This document shows positions 51,158-59,789 of a stretch of 64,000 bases of DNA, piece by piece; position 1 is the first letter of the stretch; the number at the start of each line of letters is the position of its first letter. Below the pieces are notes generated by a model. It searched no databases and was not told the DNA's origin. It saw nothing but the letters and a program-made list of their open reading frames with translations. The translations under genes were made by a program, and so were the position numbers. Origin of the DNA: Lishizhenia sp965656535 (GTDB lineage: Bacteria > Bacteroidota > Bacteroidia > Flavobacteriales_D > Crocinitomicaceae); NCBI GenBank assembly GCA_965656535.1, contig CBFHKX010000004.1, forward strand, positions 200,328 to 264,327, given 5' to 3'.

Positions 51158-51802
51158 TTAATGTGAAAAAATCAAATGAAAGTAACCTACGACAAATACT
51201 ATGAGACAGAAAACTTATTCGGAGAACCTTATCCCGAATTGATTGAGTTTTTTGCCGAATATTCCAGAAAAGGGAAGGTACTTGACTTGGGTTGCGGACA
51301 AGGAAGAGATGTAATTGCTTTGGCTCGACTTGGCTACTCTGTAACGGGAATTGACAACTCAAAAGTCGGTATTGACCAAATGAACCAAATCGGACAAAAT
51401 GAAAATTTGGATTTATTCGGGCAAGTCGGAGACATTTACGCATTTGACGGTTTTAATGAGTTTGACATTGTTCTTATGGACAGTATGTTTCATTTCGCCA
51501 AGAATGACAAGGAAAAAGAAATTGGACTGATTAAGAAAATCGTTTCGGAAATAGGAAACGGAAGTCTTGTGGTCGTCTGTATTCAGGATACAGGAGACAA
51601 AGTCCAAATTCTAAACAAAGCTATTGACTTTGAAAGAAAACTTAAACGACTACACGAGAAAGAATTTAAGTACGTATTTGAAGACAGCGACAGCGGACAT
51701 AAATCTGAAACTGATTATCGAATGATAGTTATTGAAAAATAAAAAACACTAAGCACAACAAAACCTATGCCCTTCGGGACACTGCGCATAGCCAAAAAAC
51801 CG
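51152..51802 (+). mobile_element. Integron-cassette-like unit 2 (methyltransferase)
   Basis: The unit begins TTGTGCTTAATGTG after the G at 51151 and ends near 51802. Its 5' core GTTGTGCTTA and 3' core TAAGCACAAC (51750-51759) are perfect reverse complements over 10 bp, different from the core pair of unit 1, as expected if each cassette brings its own site. The core departs from the GTTRRRY consensus at one position. Confidence 0.45.
51176..51742 (+). CDS. Class I SAM-dependent methyltransferase in a cassette-like unit
   Basis: A 188-residue methyltransferase with the SAM motif VLDLGCGQGRDVIALARLGY (about 35-54), acidic motif VTGIDNS and motif II region FDIVLMDSMFHF. The start ATG 51176 is 19 bp after the unit's core sequence. 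The gene uses noticeably more G and C (GGACTT, CGACTT, GACATT) than the flanking core genes, which fits acquisition from elsewhere. Substrate unknown. Confidence 0.8.
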   Translation: MKVTYDKYYETENLFGEPYPELIEFFAEYSRKGKVLDLGCGQGRDVIALARLGYSVTGIDNSKVGIDQMNQIGQNENLDLFGQVGDIYAFDGFNEFDIVLMDSMFHFAKNDKEKEIGLIKKIVSEIGNGSLVVVCIQDTGDKVQILNKAIDFERKLKRLHEKEFKYVFEDSDSGHKSETDYRMIVIEK

Positions 51803-51808
51803 TTCTAC
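51753..51808 (+). repeat. Short attC-like site after the methyltransferase
   Basis: GCACAAC (51753-51759) and CTATGC (51765-51770) are followed by CCTTCGGG and then GCATAG (51786-51791) and GTTCTAC (51802-51808). CTATGC/GCATAG pair perfectly; the outer cores pair partially. The total length is 56 bp, in the range of short attC sites. Confidence 0.4.
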
Positions 51809-51870
51809 GCATTAAATAATCCACTAAACCGAAAAGAAATCAATAAAGAGTAGAATAGAAACTGAGCGTA

Positions 51871-53622
51871 TTAATTAAAAAAGTCCCAAGAAACCCCAAT
51901 TTTAACCATAAAAGGCATAATTGGAAAGTTTGGATCTACTCGCGTAGTTGAAGGATTCCAGAAATAATCAATGTTTTGTGCTCTTGCAAAAAATCGAAAC
52001 TCTTTAATTTCGGCATTAAAAAATGCATCAACAGAAAAAAGGTTTCCACTTAAGGGATTTATTGAATTTTGCTCGAAGAGAGATAGAGCAGGGTTGTAGG
52101 TTAAAACTCGGTATTCAGAATCGTAACCCACATCTAATCCTAATGCTACCTTTAAACGATTTGCTTTAAAAACACCTGTACTGTAAGAAAAACGTGTACG
52201 CGTAGAAAAAGTAGGCTGATAATTATAGTTGTTTGAATTTAAACGAAGCGTTGCCGTAGGATAAAGTTTTATTTTATTCCAATTTAATTTACCGCCTAAA
52301 GTGAATTGGGTTAAGGCAACAACATCTAATGTATCTTGTCTCCAAGTATTGTCTATGAAATATAAGCCATTGTTTGTTGTTATCGATTGTAAACTAGCGA
52401 AAACACGGTGTTTTTGTTCATATGAAATTCTACCACCAAATTGTAGCTGTTGTTGTGCTTCAAATGAAGTTAGCTTCCAATTATAATTATTTGCCGTATG
52501 AGAACGTTGATAAGGCGTTGGTAAAACATTGTAAAAACTTAGATTACCGTTAATTTGAAAACCTTTCCAATTCAAATAAAGTTTGGCGTTATTTTTTATT
52601 TCTCCAGTAGCTCCAACAAGGTTAAAATAGAAATCGTTTTTAAAATTAAAGTTTTTACCTCCAACAAATAAAGTCGAACTTAGGAAAACTTCATTGGTAT
52701 CTCTGTTCACTCCTAAATTTTGGTTGCGCCAATAACGGTGACCAACTAAGGCATCTATTTCAAAATATTTACTTGCAAAAAAGTAACCAGCACTATTTTT
52801 AATACTAGCTGTTTGATATTGGTCGCGCGTTGTAGAAGAGTCGATATTTATTTGTTCATAAAATTGAGCTAACGAATCAGCCTGTTCCGTATAAACTCGG
52901 TTAATTACTTCGTAACGCTGCTTTACAACCAGACCTGTTTTTAGAATAGAATCGTTTGTGAAATTGATAAATTGGTTCAGCTTTATATCTGCTTTTTTGA
53001 CTAAAGTATTTGCATTTGGTTTGTTAACAGGAGTGAAAATTAGGGCAAACTCGTCTAATAAAGAGTCAGTAGTTATCCCTCCATTCTCTTGCCAATCGTA
53101 CTTACTGTAAGAAGCATCTAGGAAGTTAGCGTATTTTTTTGAACTGTACTGATAAAGAGCGTTTACATCGTCAAATCCATATTTTGAATTGGTTAAAAAG
53201 CCATTCCCTGCATCTCTTTTATACCTTAAATTGAGGTGAGATTTCGAGGATAACTTCTGCGCATATTGTAGGTTGAGGTGTTGTGTTAAATTAGTTCCAA
53301 AACTATATTGAATGCCTAAGTAGGGCAGTGGTGTAATTAGAAATCTACTTTTGTAATTTCTACCTAAATAATTAATTCCACTACTTTCGTTTCCTAAATC
53401 AGGTTGAAGAGCGAGTAAATCTATCAGGTTCAACTCTTGTAAATAAAAGCTGCCTGGTCTTAGCTGTTCATCAAACCCATTGGCTAAATCAATAGAATCT
53501 AAAAGAAAGCCATTTGTTTGAAAATTCAGATTAATACTGTCTTTTTTATCATACAATAATTGGTTCTGTGCTACAGATAGGGCAGACCAGAATAATAGTG
53601 TGTATATGAGTAAACTTTTCAC
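51871..53622 (-). CDS. Putative outer-membrane porin (Porin_10 family)
   Basis: A 583-residue protein. The start is GTG 53622, because it gives the signal peptide (M)KSLLIYTLLFWSALSVAQ; the TTG at 53631 is upstream. The N-terminal part (LDSIDLANGFDEQLRPGSFYLQ) and GRNYKSRFLITPLPYLGIQY are typical of Bacteroidota Porin_10 proteins; many amphipathic strands follow, and the chain ends GVSWDFFN with aromatic residues as in outer-membrane barrels. Probably a general porin; substrate unknown. Confidence 0.82.
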   Translation of the reverse strand: MKSLLIYTLLFWSALSVAQNQLLYDKKDSINLNFQTNGFLLDSIDLANGFDEQLRPGSFYLQELNLIDLLALQPDLGNESSGINYLGRNYKSRFLITPLPYLGIQYSFGTNLTQHLNLQYAQKLSSKSHLNLRYKRDAGNGFLTNSKYGFDDVNALYQYSSKKYANFLDASYSKYDWQENGGITTDSLLDEFALIFTPVNKPNANTLVKKADIKLNQFINFTNDSILKTGLVVKQRYEVINRVYTEQADSLAQFYEQINIDSSTTRDQYQTASIKNSAGYFFASKYFEIDALVGHRYWRNQNLGVNRDTNEVFLSSTLFVGGKNFNFKNDFYFNLVGATGEIKNNAKLYLNWKGFQINGNLSFYNVLPTPYQRSHTANNYNWKLTSFEAQQQLQFGGRISYEQKHRVFASLQSITTNNGLYFIDNTWRQDTLDVVALTQFTLGGKLNWNKIKLYPTATLRLNSNNYNYQPTFSTRTRFSYSTGVFKANRLKVALGLDVGYDSEYRVLTYNPALSLFEQNSINPLSGNLFSVDAFFNAEIKEFRFFARAQNIDYFWNPSTTRVDPNFPIMPFMVKIGVSWDFFN

Positions 53623-54211
53623 TGTGGACAAAGAAACTTAATTTATCTCTTATGAAGGTACTTATCTGTCACTTTTTTGCATTGCCCAAAAAAGTAACCA
53701 AAAAGCGCTAGGCTTAATTTTGCTTATTGAAAATCTACGCTACATTTCAGGTTTATCATGGAAATAAATAAACGCCTTAGCAGTTTCGCTTCCAGCTCAA
53801 CTGAAGACTGTATGACTCCATGAACACACTTTCATTCCAGCTTATTTTCTACAGCTCAAAATTAGGCCGGTCAAGTTTAACAAACAGAGCCAAACGGAGA
53901 CTGAGTGTTCGCCTATTGGCGAATGTATCGAAGTTGAAGTGTAGGAAACAATCTTTTTTTCTTGAGAAAACAATCTTCTCAATTACCTGAGTAGGAAGTA
54001 GATTTCGGTTTTGTTAAATGATTCTCACAAAAACTCCTCGGAATTTAGGCTCCTTTTTTGATTCTGTTTTTTGGAGAAGCAAAAAATGGAACAAAGAGAA
54101 GTAAATTCGATAGAAGTATAACATCTATTAGTTATTTCGGCAATTCCTACCTTAATGCATACTAAATCTATTAATTTTAGAGTTTTGAAAGAAATTAACC
54201 TTTATTGAAAT
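53623..54211. other. Gene-free stretch with degenerate repeats (589 bp)
   Basis: No credible ORF. It contains an 8-bp hairpin CTTTTTTG/CAAAAAAG (53672-53694) of a kind I recall between flavobacterial genes, and a repeat-like segment starting GACTGAGTG at 53899 with an inner perfect hairpin TTCGCC/GGCGAA (53908-53923) and ending GTATCGAAGTTGAAGTG (53925-53941). A shorter relative lies at 49361-49387, and AAACTGAGCGTA occurs near 51858. The right end must hold the promoter of oligoendopeptidase F. Confidence 0.5.
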
Positions 54212-55918
54212 ATGCAAATTACAAAGCCAGAAAGAAAGTTTGTACAAAAAGAGCTAGAAATTAATACGTGGGAAGACGTTTTACCTTACCTCGAAAATCT
54301 TAAAGATAGACCAATTACTCAAAAACAAGATTTAGAGCAATGGTTAAAAGATAGGTCTGAGTTAGAAGCTGTATTAGAAGAGAATTTAGCTTGGCGTTAT
54401 ATCAAAATGTCTATTGATACTACCAAAGAAGAATATCCTAAGTCATACACTTTTTTTGTAACCGAGATACAACCAAAACTCGCACCTTATGATGATGTTT
54501 TGAATAAAAAAATGATGGAGTCTAGTTTTATATCTGAATTTGAAGGAGAAGACTACTTTATTTATTTTAGGAGTATTCAGAAAGCGCTTGACTTATACAA
54601 AGAAGAAAATGTTGCTATAGAAGCAGAGTTGGCAGAATTGAGTCAACAATTTGGTTCCATTTCAGCTGCACAAACGATAAGTTATCAAGGAGAAAATATT
54701 ACCATGCAAAAAGCTTCTACCTACCTTAAAAATCAGGATAGGCAACTAAGAAAAGAAGTGTATGAGAAAATGGTGAAAAGAAGGTCAGAAGATATTGATA
54801 CCTTAGATACTTTATTTTCTAAATTAATTCAAAAAAGACATCAAGTTGCTTTAAATGCAGGATTTCAGAACTATAGAGATTATAAGTTTGAAGCAATGGG
54901 AAGGTTTGACTACAGCAAAGAAGATTGTTTTGCTTTTCACAATGCTATAAAGAAGTTAATTGTACCACTCGTCAAAAAAATAGCTTTAAAACATAAAGAA
55001 AAACTTAATGTATCAGTTTACAAACCTTATGATACAGAGGTTGATCCAGAAGGGAGAGCACCATTAAAACCTTTTAACGATGGAAAAGACTTGTTATCGA
55101 ACACAGTAAAAACACTCAATAAAATTGATCCATATTTCGGAAGTTGTTTAGCAACAATGGAGGAGATGAACCATTTAGATTTAGATTCTAAGCCCGGTAA
55201 ATCTCCAGGAGGATACAATTATCCGCTTTACGAGGTGGGTGTACCCTTTATTTTTATGAATGCCGTTGGATCACAAAGAGATTTAGTAACTATGGTGCAC
55301 GAAGGTGGACATGCTATACATTCATTTTTAAGTAGAGATTTACCTTTAACTGGTTTTAAAAGTTTGCCATCAGAAGTAGCAGAACTTGCCTCCATGTCTA
55401 TGGAATTATTATCTATGGATTATTGGGATACTTTTTATACAGATGAATCCGAATTGAACCGTGCGAAAAGAGAACAGTTAGAAACAATTTTAAAGATTTT
55501 ACCTTGGATTGCAACCATAGATGAATTTCAACATTGGATATACGAGAATCCAGAGCATACTGTGGAAGAGAGACACCAACAATGGGATTTAATTAACGCA
55601 TCTTATGGAACAGGCTTGGTTGATTACTCAGGTTATGAGAAAGCCAAATCTACTTCATGGCAAAGACAGCTTCATTTGTTTGAAGTTCCTTTTTATTACA
55701 TAGAGTACGCAATGGCTCAACTGGGAGCACTAGGGATTTGGAAGAATAGTAAAACAGACTTTAAACAAAGCATAGAGCAATATAAAAACGCCTTGCGTTT
55801 GGGGTATACCAAAACGATTCCAGAGATTTATAAAACGGCAGGAGTTCAATTTGATTTCTCTGAAAAATATGTATCTGAACTGGCCGAATTTGTAGCCTTA
55901 GAATTAGAAAAACTTTAA
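54212..55918 (+). CDS. M3 family oligoendopeptidase (PepF-like)
   Basis: A 568-residue cytosolic zinc peptidase. The zinc site VHEGGHAIHSF (HExxH near residue 363) and the downstream SEVAELASMSMELL with the third ligand Glu are characteristic of M3/PepF. The mainly helical N-terminal half forms the closed channel that limits substrates to oligopeptides. There is no signal peptide. It is a single gene ended by a strong terminator. Confidence 0.93.
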   Translation: MQITKPERKFVQKELEINTWEDVLPYLENLKDRPITQKQDLEQWLKDRSELEAVLEENLAWRYIKMSIDTTKEEYPKSYTFFVTEIQPKLAPYDDVLNKKMMESSFISEFEGEDYFIYFRSIQKALDLYKEENVAIEAELAELSQQFGSISAAQTISYQGENITMQKASTYLKNQDRQLRKEVYEKMVKRRSEDIDTLDTLFSKLIQKRHQVALNAGFQNYRDYKFEAMGRFDYSKEDCFAFHNAIKKLIVPLVKKIALKHKEKLNVSVYKPYDTEVDPEGRAPLKPFNDGKDLLSNTVKTLNKIDPYFGSCLATMEEMNHLDLDSKPGKSPGGYNYPLYEVGVPFIFMNAVGSQRDLVTMVHEGGHAIHSFLSRDLPLTGFKSLPSEVAELASMSMELLSMDYWDTFYTDESELNRAKREQLETILKILPWIATIDEFQHWIYENPEHTVEERHQQWDLINASYGTGLVDYSGYEKAKSTSWQRQLHLFEVPFYYIEYAMAQLGALGIWKNSKTDFKQSIEQYKNALRLGYTKTIPEIYKTAGVQFDFSEKYVSELAEFVALELEKL

Positions 55919-55936
55919 AATTTAATAGTGCATAAA

Positions 55937-55966
55937 AAAAGCCTGAAATTAATTTCAGGCTTTTTC
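55937..55966. terminator. Terminator between pepF-like gene and serA
   Basis: AAGCCTGAAATT pairs perfectly with AATTTCAGGCTT with A and T runs on both sides; it serves the two convergent genes. Confidence 0.88.
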
Positions 55967-55981
55967 TTTCGTTTTTTATGT

Positions 55982-56950
55982 TTAATTGAATGTTCCGAAA
56001 TTTTCAATTATTAATTCTGCTAATTCTACACCAATTCTAGCTTGCGCTTCTACGGTTGCAGCTCCAATGTGTGGAGTACAGGCAATTTTTTCATTCGTAA
56101 GTAAATCTCTTCTCGGGTTAGGCTCATTTTCGTAGACATCTAGTGCTACATTAGCTACCTTACCATTGGCAAGTGCAGAAAGTAAATCATCTTCATTAAC
56201 AACTCCACCTCGCGCAGCATTTACAATTCTAACACCTTCTTTCATTAAATCAAACTCTGGTTTAGCGATTACAGCGTCTCCATTGGCTTGTTTAGGAACG
56301 TGAATTGAAATAAAATCTGCTTGAGGTAATACAGAATGTAAGTCAGTACTTGGTTGGATATGTGCATTTACTTCTCCGACACCTTCAATTGAAACGGGAA
56401 TAGAAATAGTTTCGCCTTTTCGGTCTAAACCAATCACTTTCATACCACATCCTAAAGCATAAGAAGCAAGCGCTTGTCCTATTCTTCCAAAACCAATGAT
56501 AGCCAAGGTTTTACCTCTTAATTCTGTTCCTTTTCCGTATTTTTTCTTTAATGTTTTAAAGTCGCCATTTTCAGCATTTGGCATTTTGTTGTAAGAATCG
56601 TGTAAAGATCTAGAAATAGAAAACATGGCTCCCATTACCAATTCTGCAACAGATTGAGAAGAAGCAGCTGGCGTATTTGAAACGATAATTCCTTTACTTC
56701 TGCCGTATTCAACATCAATGTTGTCCATTCCAACACCACCACGACCAACAAATTTTAGATTTGGACATGCGTCCATTAACTCTTTTCTAACCGTAGTTGC
56801 AGATCTAACAAGAAGAACTTCGTAATTTTCCTTATTAATTGCTTCAACTAATTGTTCTTGTGGTACATTATCTGTTATCACTGTATATCCTGCATTTTCT
56901 AATGCTACGATACCTTCTTTTGATATTCCGTCGTTTGCTAATACCTTCAT
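55982..56950 (-). CDS. serA: D-3-phosphoglycerate dehydrogenase
   Basis: A 322-residue NAD-dependent enzyme for the first step of serine synthesis. Present are VGRGGVGMDNIDV, the Rossmann loop IIGFGRIGQALASYALGCGM (about 152-171), NAARGGVVNEDDL with the catalytic Arg and CTPHIGAATVEAQ with the catalytic His. It lacks the C-terminal ACT regulatory domain of E. coli SerA, so serine feedback through ACT is absent. It lies 1 bp after serC in the same transcript. Confidence 0.93.
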   Translation of the reverse strand: MKVLANDGISKEGIVALENAGYTVITDNVPQEQLVEAINKENYEVLLVRSATTVRKELMDACPNLKFVGRGGVGMDNIDVEYGRSKGIIVSNTPAASSQSVAELVMGAMFSISRSLHDSYNKMPNAENGDFKTLKKKYGKGTELRGKTLAIIGFGRIGQALASYALGCGMKVIGLDRKGETISIPVSIEGVGEVNAHIQPSTDLHSVLPQADFISIHVPKQANGDAVIAKPEFDLMKEGVRIVNAARGGVVNEDDLLSALANGKVANVALDVYENEPNPRRDLLTNEKIACTPHIGAATVEAQARIGVELAELIIENFGTFN

Positions 56951-56951
56951 T

Positions 56952-58019
56952 TTATGCGTTTTTTGAAGTGAAATCTTTCATACATTCTACTAAAACCTTT
57001 ACACTTTCTTTACTTAAAGCATTATACATAGACGCTCTAAATCCACCAACAGATCGGTGTCCTTTCAATCCAACAATATTTGCTGCATTCCATGCTTTAT
57101 TAAACGCATCTGTAAGAGAATCATCTTTACATTTAAACGTAACATTCATGTCTGATCTATCTTCTTTTGCTACAGTTCCTTCGAATAAAGGGTTGCTGTC
57201 TATTTCAGCGTAAAGTAAATCAGCTTTTTCTCTAACGTCTTTGGCGATAGTTTCAACACCTCCGATGGAAAGCATATGGTTTAAGTTCAAATTAGATACA
57301 AAAACACTGAAAACTGGCGGAGTATTGAACATACTATCTTTATCCGCGTGTATGCTTAAATCTAAGTAACTAGGAATAACATCAGCTGTTGACTTACCTA
57401 GAATACTGTCTTTTACGATGTATAAAGTAGCTCCGGCTGGACCTAGATTTTTTTGAGCTCCAGCGTAAATTAGATCAAAATCGCCTACATTAATTTCTTT
57501 TGAAAAAATATCAGAAGACATATCACAAACAAGTGGTACGTTAGTTTTAGGGAATGCTTTAAACTGTGTTCCTGCAATTGTATTGTTTGATGTGAAATGT
57601 AAGAAGTCAATATCATCAGGAATGTCAAATCCTTTTGGAATATATGAGAAACCTTTGTCTTTTGACGAAGCTAATTCAACAACATCAATTCCAATATTTT
57701 TAGCTTCTTTTATTGCTTTTGTAGACCATGTTCCCGTATTTATGTATCCAGCCTTCTTGTTTTTACCCATCATGTTGTAGGCAGCAACTAAAAATCCTAA
57801 ACTTGCTCCACCTTGAAGAAATAAGACTGTATATCCTTCAGGAATATTGAGTGCTTTTTTAACATTTGCTCGGGCTTCGTCCATAACGGCAACGAAGTCT
57901 GCACTTCTATGCGATACTTCTAGAATAGATAATCCATTAAAATCTAATACGGCATCTGCTGCTTTTTTAAATACTTCTTGTGGTAAAATACAAGGTCCTG
58001 CTCCAAAATTGTGTTTCAT
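56952..58019 (-). CDS. serC: Phosphoserine aminotransferase
   Basis: A 355-residue PLP enzyme that converts 3-phosphohydroxypyruvate to phosphoserine, and also acts in vitamin B6 synthesis. It begins NFGAGPCILPQEV, contains LFLQGGASLGF, and has the PLP lysine in YAGAQKNLGPAGATL (about 187-201); the C-terminal KGHRSVGGFRASMYNAL is characteristic. It is first in the serC-serA operon. The phosphatase step (SerB) is not in the window. Confidence 0.96.
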   Translation of the reverse strand: MKHNFGAGPCILPQEVFKKAADAVLDFNGLSILEVSHRSADFVAVMDEARANVKKALNIPEGYTVLFLQGGASLGFLVAAYNMMGKNKKAGYINTGTWSTKAIKEAKNIGIDVVELASSKDKGFSYIPKGFDIPDDIDFLHFTSNNTIAGTQFKAFPKTNVPLVCDMSSDIFSKEINVGDFDLIYAGAQKNLGPAGATLYIVKDSILGKSTADVIPSYLDLSIHADKDSMFNTPPVFSVFVSNLNLNHMLSIGGVETIAKDVREKADLLYAEIDSNPLFEGTVAKEDRSDMNVTFKCKDDSLTDAFNKAWNAANIVGLKGHRSVGGFRASMYNALSKESVKVLVECMKDFTSKNA

Positions 58020-58118
58020 GCTTCTGATGTTTTATACAAAGTTGATAAAAATAATGTAAATGGCTAAAAAATTCTATGTTAATATCTCTTCAATTTTATG
58101 TCAACCAATAATAATAAA

Positions 58119-58154
58119 ACAAAAAAAAGCCTTGTAAATTTCTTTACAAGGCTT
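58119..58154 (-). terminator. Terminator of the bTHX-like gene
   Basis: AAGCCTTGTAAA pairs with TTTACAAGGCTT around a 4-nt loop; on the minus strand it is followed by eight T. Confidence 0.88.
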
Positions 58155-58175
58155 AATCGTATAATTCACTATTTT

Positions 58176-58544
58176 CTACTCTTCTTCTTCTGTTTTTTTA
58201 GAAGCTGTTTTTTTCTTGGCTGTTGCTTTTTTTACAGTGGTAGTTTTCTTTTCTGCAGCAGCTTTTGTAGTTGTTGCTTTCTTTTTAGCAGTTGTTGTTG
58301 CCTTAGGTTTGGCTGCTGTCTTTTTAACGGTTGTTGCTTTTTTTGTTGTCTTTTTTTCTTCAGTAGCTTTTACAGCGCTTGTTCTTTTTGTTGTTCTAGC
58401 AGTACTTTTTTTCTCAGTTGCAGCGGTTTTAGTTTCAGCATTAACTGTTGGTGCAATTCCAGTTGTAGATTTACGTTTTCTTTTTATTCCAAAACTTCCT
58501 TTAAAGCGTTTACCTTTTCCAGTCTTTCTGTCTCCTTTTCCCAT
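58176..58544 (-). CDS. bTHX-like small ribosomal protein with a histone H1-like Lys/Ala/Thr tail
   Basis: A 122-residue, extremely basic protein. The first 25 residues (MGKGDRKTGKGKRFKGSFG) match ribosomal protein bTHX, a very short peptide that binds 16S rRNA in the 30S head. The remaining nearly 100 residues are low-complexity K, A and T repeats (KKATTVKKTAAKPKATTT and similar) ending TEEEE, like bacterial histone H1-like proteins. Normal bTHX proteins end after about 40 residues. It may be a ribosomal protein with a nucleic-acid-binding extension. Own terminator; it is divergent from the epimerase gene. Confidence 0.7.
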   Translation of the reverse strand: MGKGDRKTGKGKRFKGSFGIKRKRKSTTGIAPTVNAETKTAATEKKSTARTTKRTSAVKATEEKKTTKKATTVKKTAAKPKATTTAKKKATTTKAAAEKKTTTVKKATAKKKTASKKTEEEE

Positions 58545-58653
58545 TTGTAATTAATTTTGGTTTTGGGTGAATATAAAGATTTAATCCTTAAAATCAAAAG
58601 ATTAGAAAGTAAATAGGAATTTTAAACCTTTTTAACAAACTTTCAGAATTTGG

Positions 58654-58684
58654 TTGTAATCGAGGCAAAAGCATTGTACCTTCG
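58654..58684 (+). promoter_or_regulatory. Probable promoter of the epimerase gene
   Basis: TTG (58654-58656) and TACCTTCG (58677-58684, one mismatch to TAnnTTTG) are separated by 20 nt, the normal Bacteroidota spacing. It argues that the ATG at 58707, not a TTG at 58650, is the start. Confidence 0.5.
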
Positions 58685-58706
58685 TCTTCACACTAAAAAT
58701 AAGCAC

Positions 58707-59741
58707 ATGCATTCACCCGTTGTTCTCACCGGAGGTACTGGATACCTTGGTTCACAAATCTTAATCTACTTACTAGAAAATAATTACGAAGTAAGGCTAA
58801 CTGCTAGAGATAAGTCGAAAACTACTAATGAGTTTAGTCATTTATTATCAAACTATCCAGAACTACTCTCTGTTTATGAAGCGGATTTAATGCAAGAAGG
58901 AAGTTTTGACGAGGTAATGCAAGGTGCAAAAGGTGTAATTCACTGCGCCAGTCCTTTTAAAATATCGGGTATTAAAAATCCAAGGAAAGAGCTAATTGAA
59001 CCTGCTGTTAAAGGAACGAGTAATGTTTTAAACGCAGCCAACGATTCTAAAACTGTATTAAAAGTTGTGCTCACATCAAGTATAGCTGCTGTTTATGGTG
59101 ATGCTGTAGATAAGCAATTGATTGAAAAAGACAGTTTTGATGAGTCACATTGGAACAAAACAAGTAGTATTTCACATCAACCTTATTCCTATTCAAAAAC
59201 TTTGGCAGAAGAAGAAGCTTGGAAAATAGCTGAGAAAGCCAATTTTCAATTGATTACTATTAATCCTGGTTTTATTCTTGGTCCTACACCCACAAAAAGA
59301 ACCGATTCTGAAAGTATCGCTTTAATGTTAGATGTATTAAACGGTAAGTTTTCGAGCGGTATTCCACCACTTTACTTCGGTTTTGTAGATGTTAGAGATT
59401 GTGCCCGAGCACATCTATTGGCGTTAGAGAATAAAAACAGTGCAGGTAGACACATTTGTGTGGGCGAAAATAGTAACATGTTAGAGGTTGCAAAAATTCT
59501 GAAAAAAGAGTTTGGTAGCAGATATAAAATTTCAACAAAAAAATTACCCAAAATTCTAATTTACATTTTTGGTCCTATCTTCAATGGTTTAAGTTGGAAT
59601 TATCTAAAAAAGAACTTAAATATTCCACTTAAATTCAACAATCAAAAAATAAAGGAAAGTCTTGATATGAGTTTTAGACCATTATCAGAAACAGTAATTG
59701 ATCATGCTAAACAACTTATAAAAGACGAATTAGTTAAATAG
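58707..59741 (+). CDS. NAD(P)-dependent epimerase/reductase (extended SDR, dihydroflavonol reductase-like)
   Basis: A 344-residue extended short-chain dehydrogenase: LTGGTGYLGSQILIYLL at the N-terminus for NAD(P), Ser in LTSSIAAVYG, and the active-site YSYSKTLAEEEAW (Tyr and Lys). The GVIHCASPF and NPGFILGPTP motifs place it with dihydroflavonol-4-reductase/aldehyde-reductase-like members, not with sugar epimerases in the strict sense. The substrate is unknown. It starts at ATG 58707 (MHSPVVLTGG). Confidence 0.85.
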   Translation: MHSPVVLTGGTGYLGSQILIYLLENNYEVRLTARDKSKTTNEFSHLLSNYPELLSVYEADLMQEGSFDEVMQGAKGVIHCASPFKISGIKNPRKELIEPAVKGTSNVLNAANDSKTVLKVVLTSSIAAVYGDAVDKQLIEKDSFDESHWNKTSSISHQPYSYSKTLAEEEAWKIAEKANFQLITINPGFILGPTPTKRTDSESIALMLDVLNGKFSSGIPPLYFGFVDVRDCARAHLLALENKNSAGRHICVGENSNMLEVAKILKKEFGSRYKISTKKLPKILIYIFGPIFNGLSWNYLKKNLNIPLKFNNQKIKESLDMSFRPLSETVIDHAKQLIKDELVK

Positions 59742-59789
59742 CTTGTTCTTTTTTTGTATTTTAGTGTTACAACTAAATACAATTAAACC

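Noticed and set aside
49285..51870. Insertion sequence or prophage remnant
   Set aside because: No transposase, integrase or phage gene, and no long terminal inverted repeats; the cassette-like model explains the short matched cores better.
58098..58554. Long Cys/Phe- or Val/Ala-rich plus-strand ORFs opposite the bTHX-like gene
   Set aside because: They are antisense readings of the Lys/Ala/Thr codon repeats (AAA, GCA, ACA), with improbable composition.
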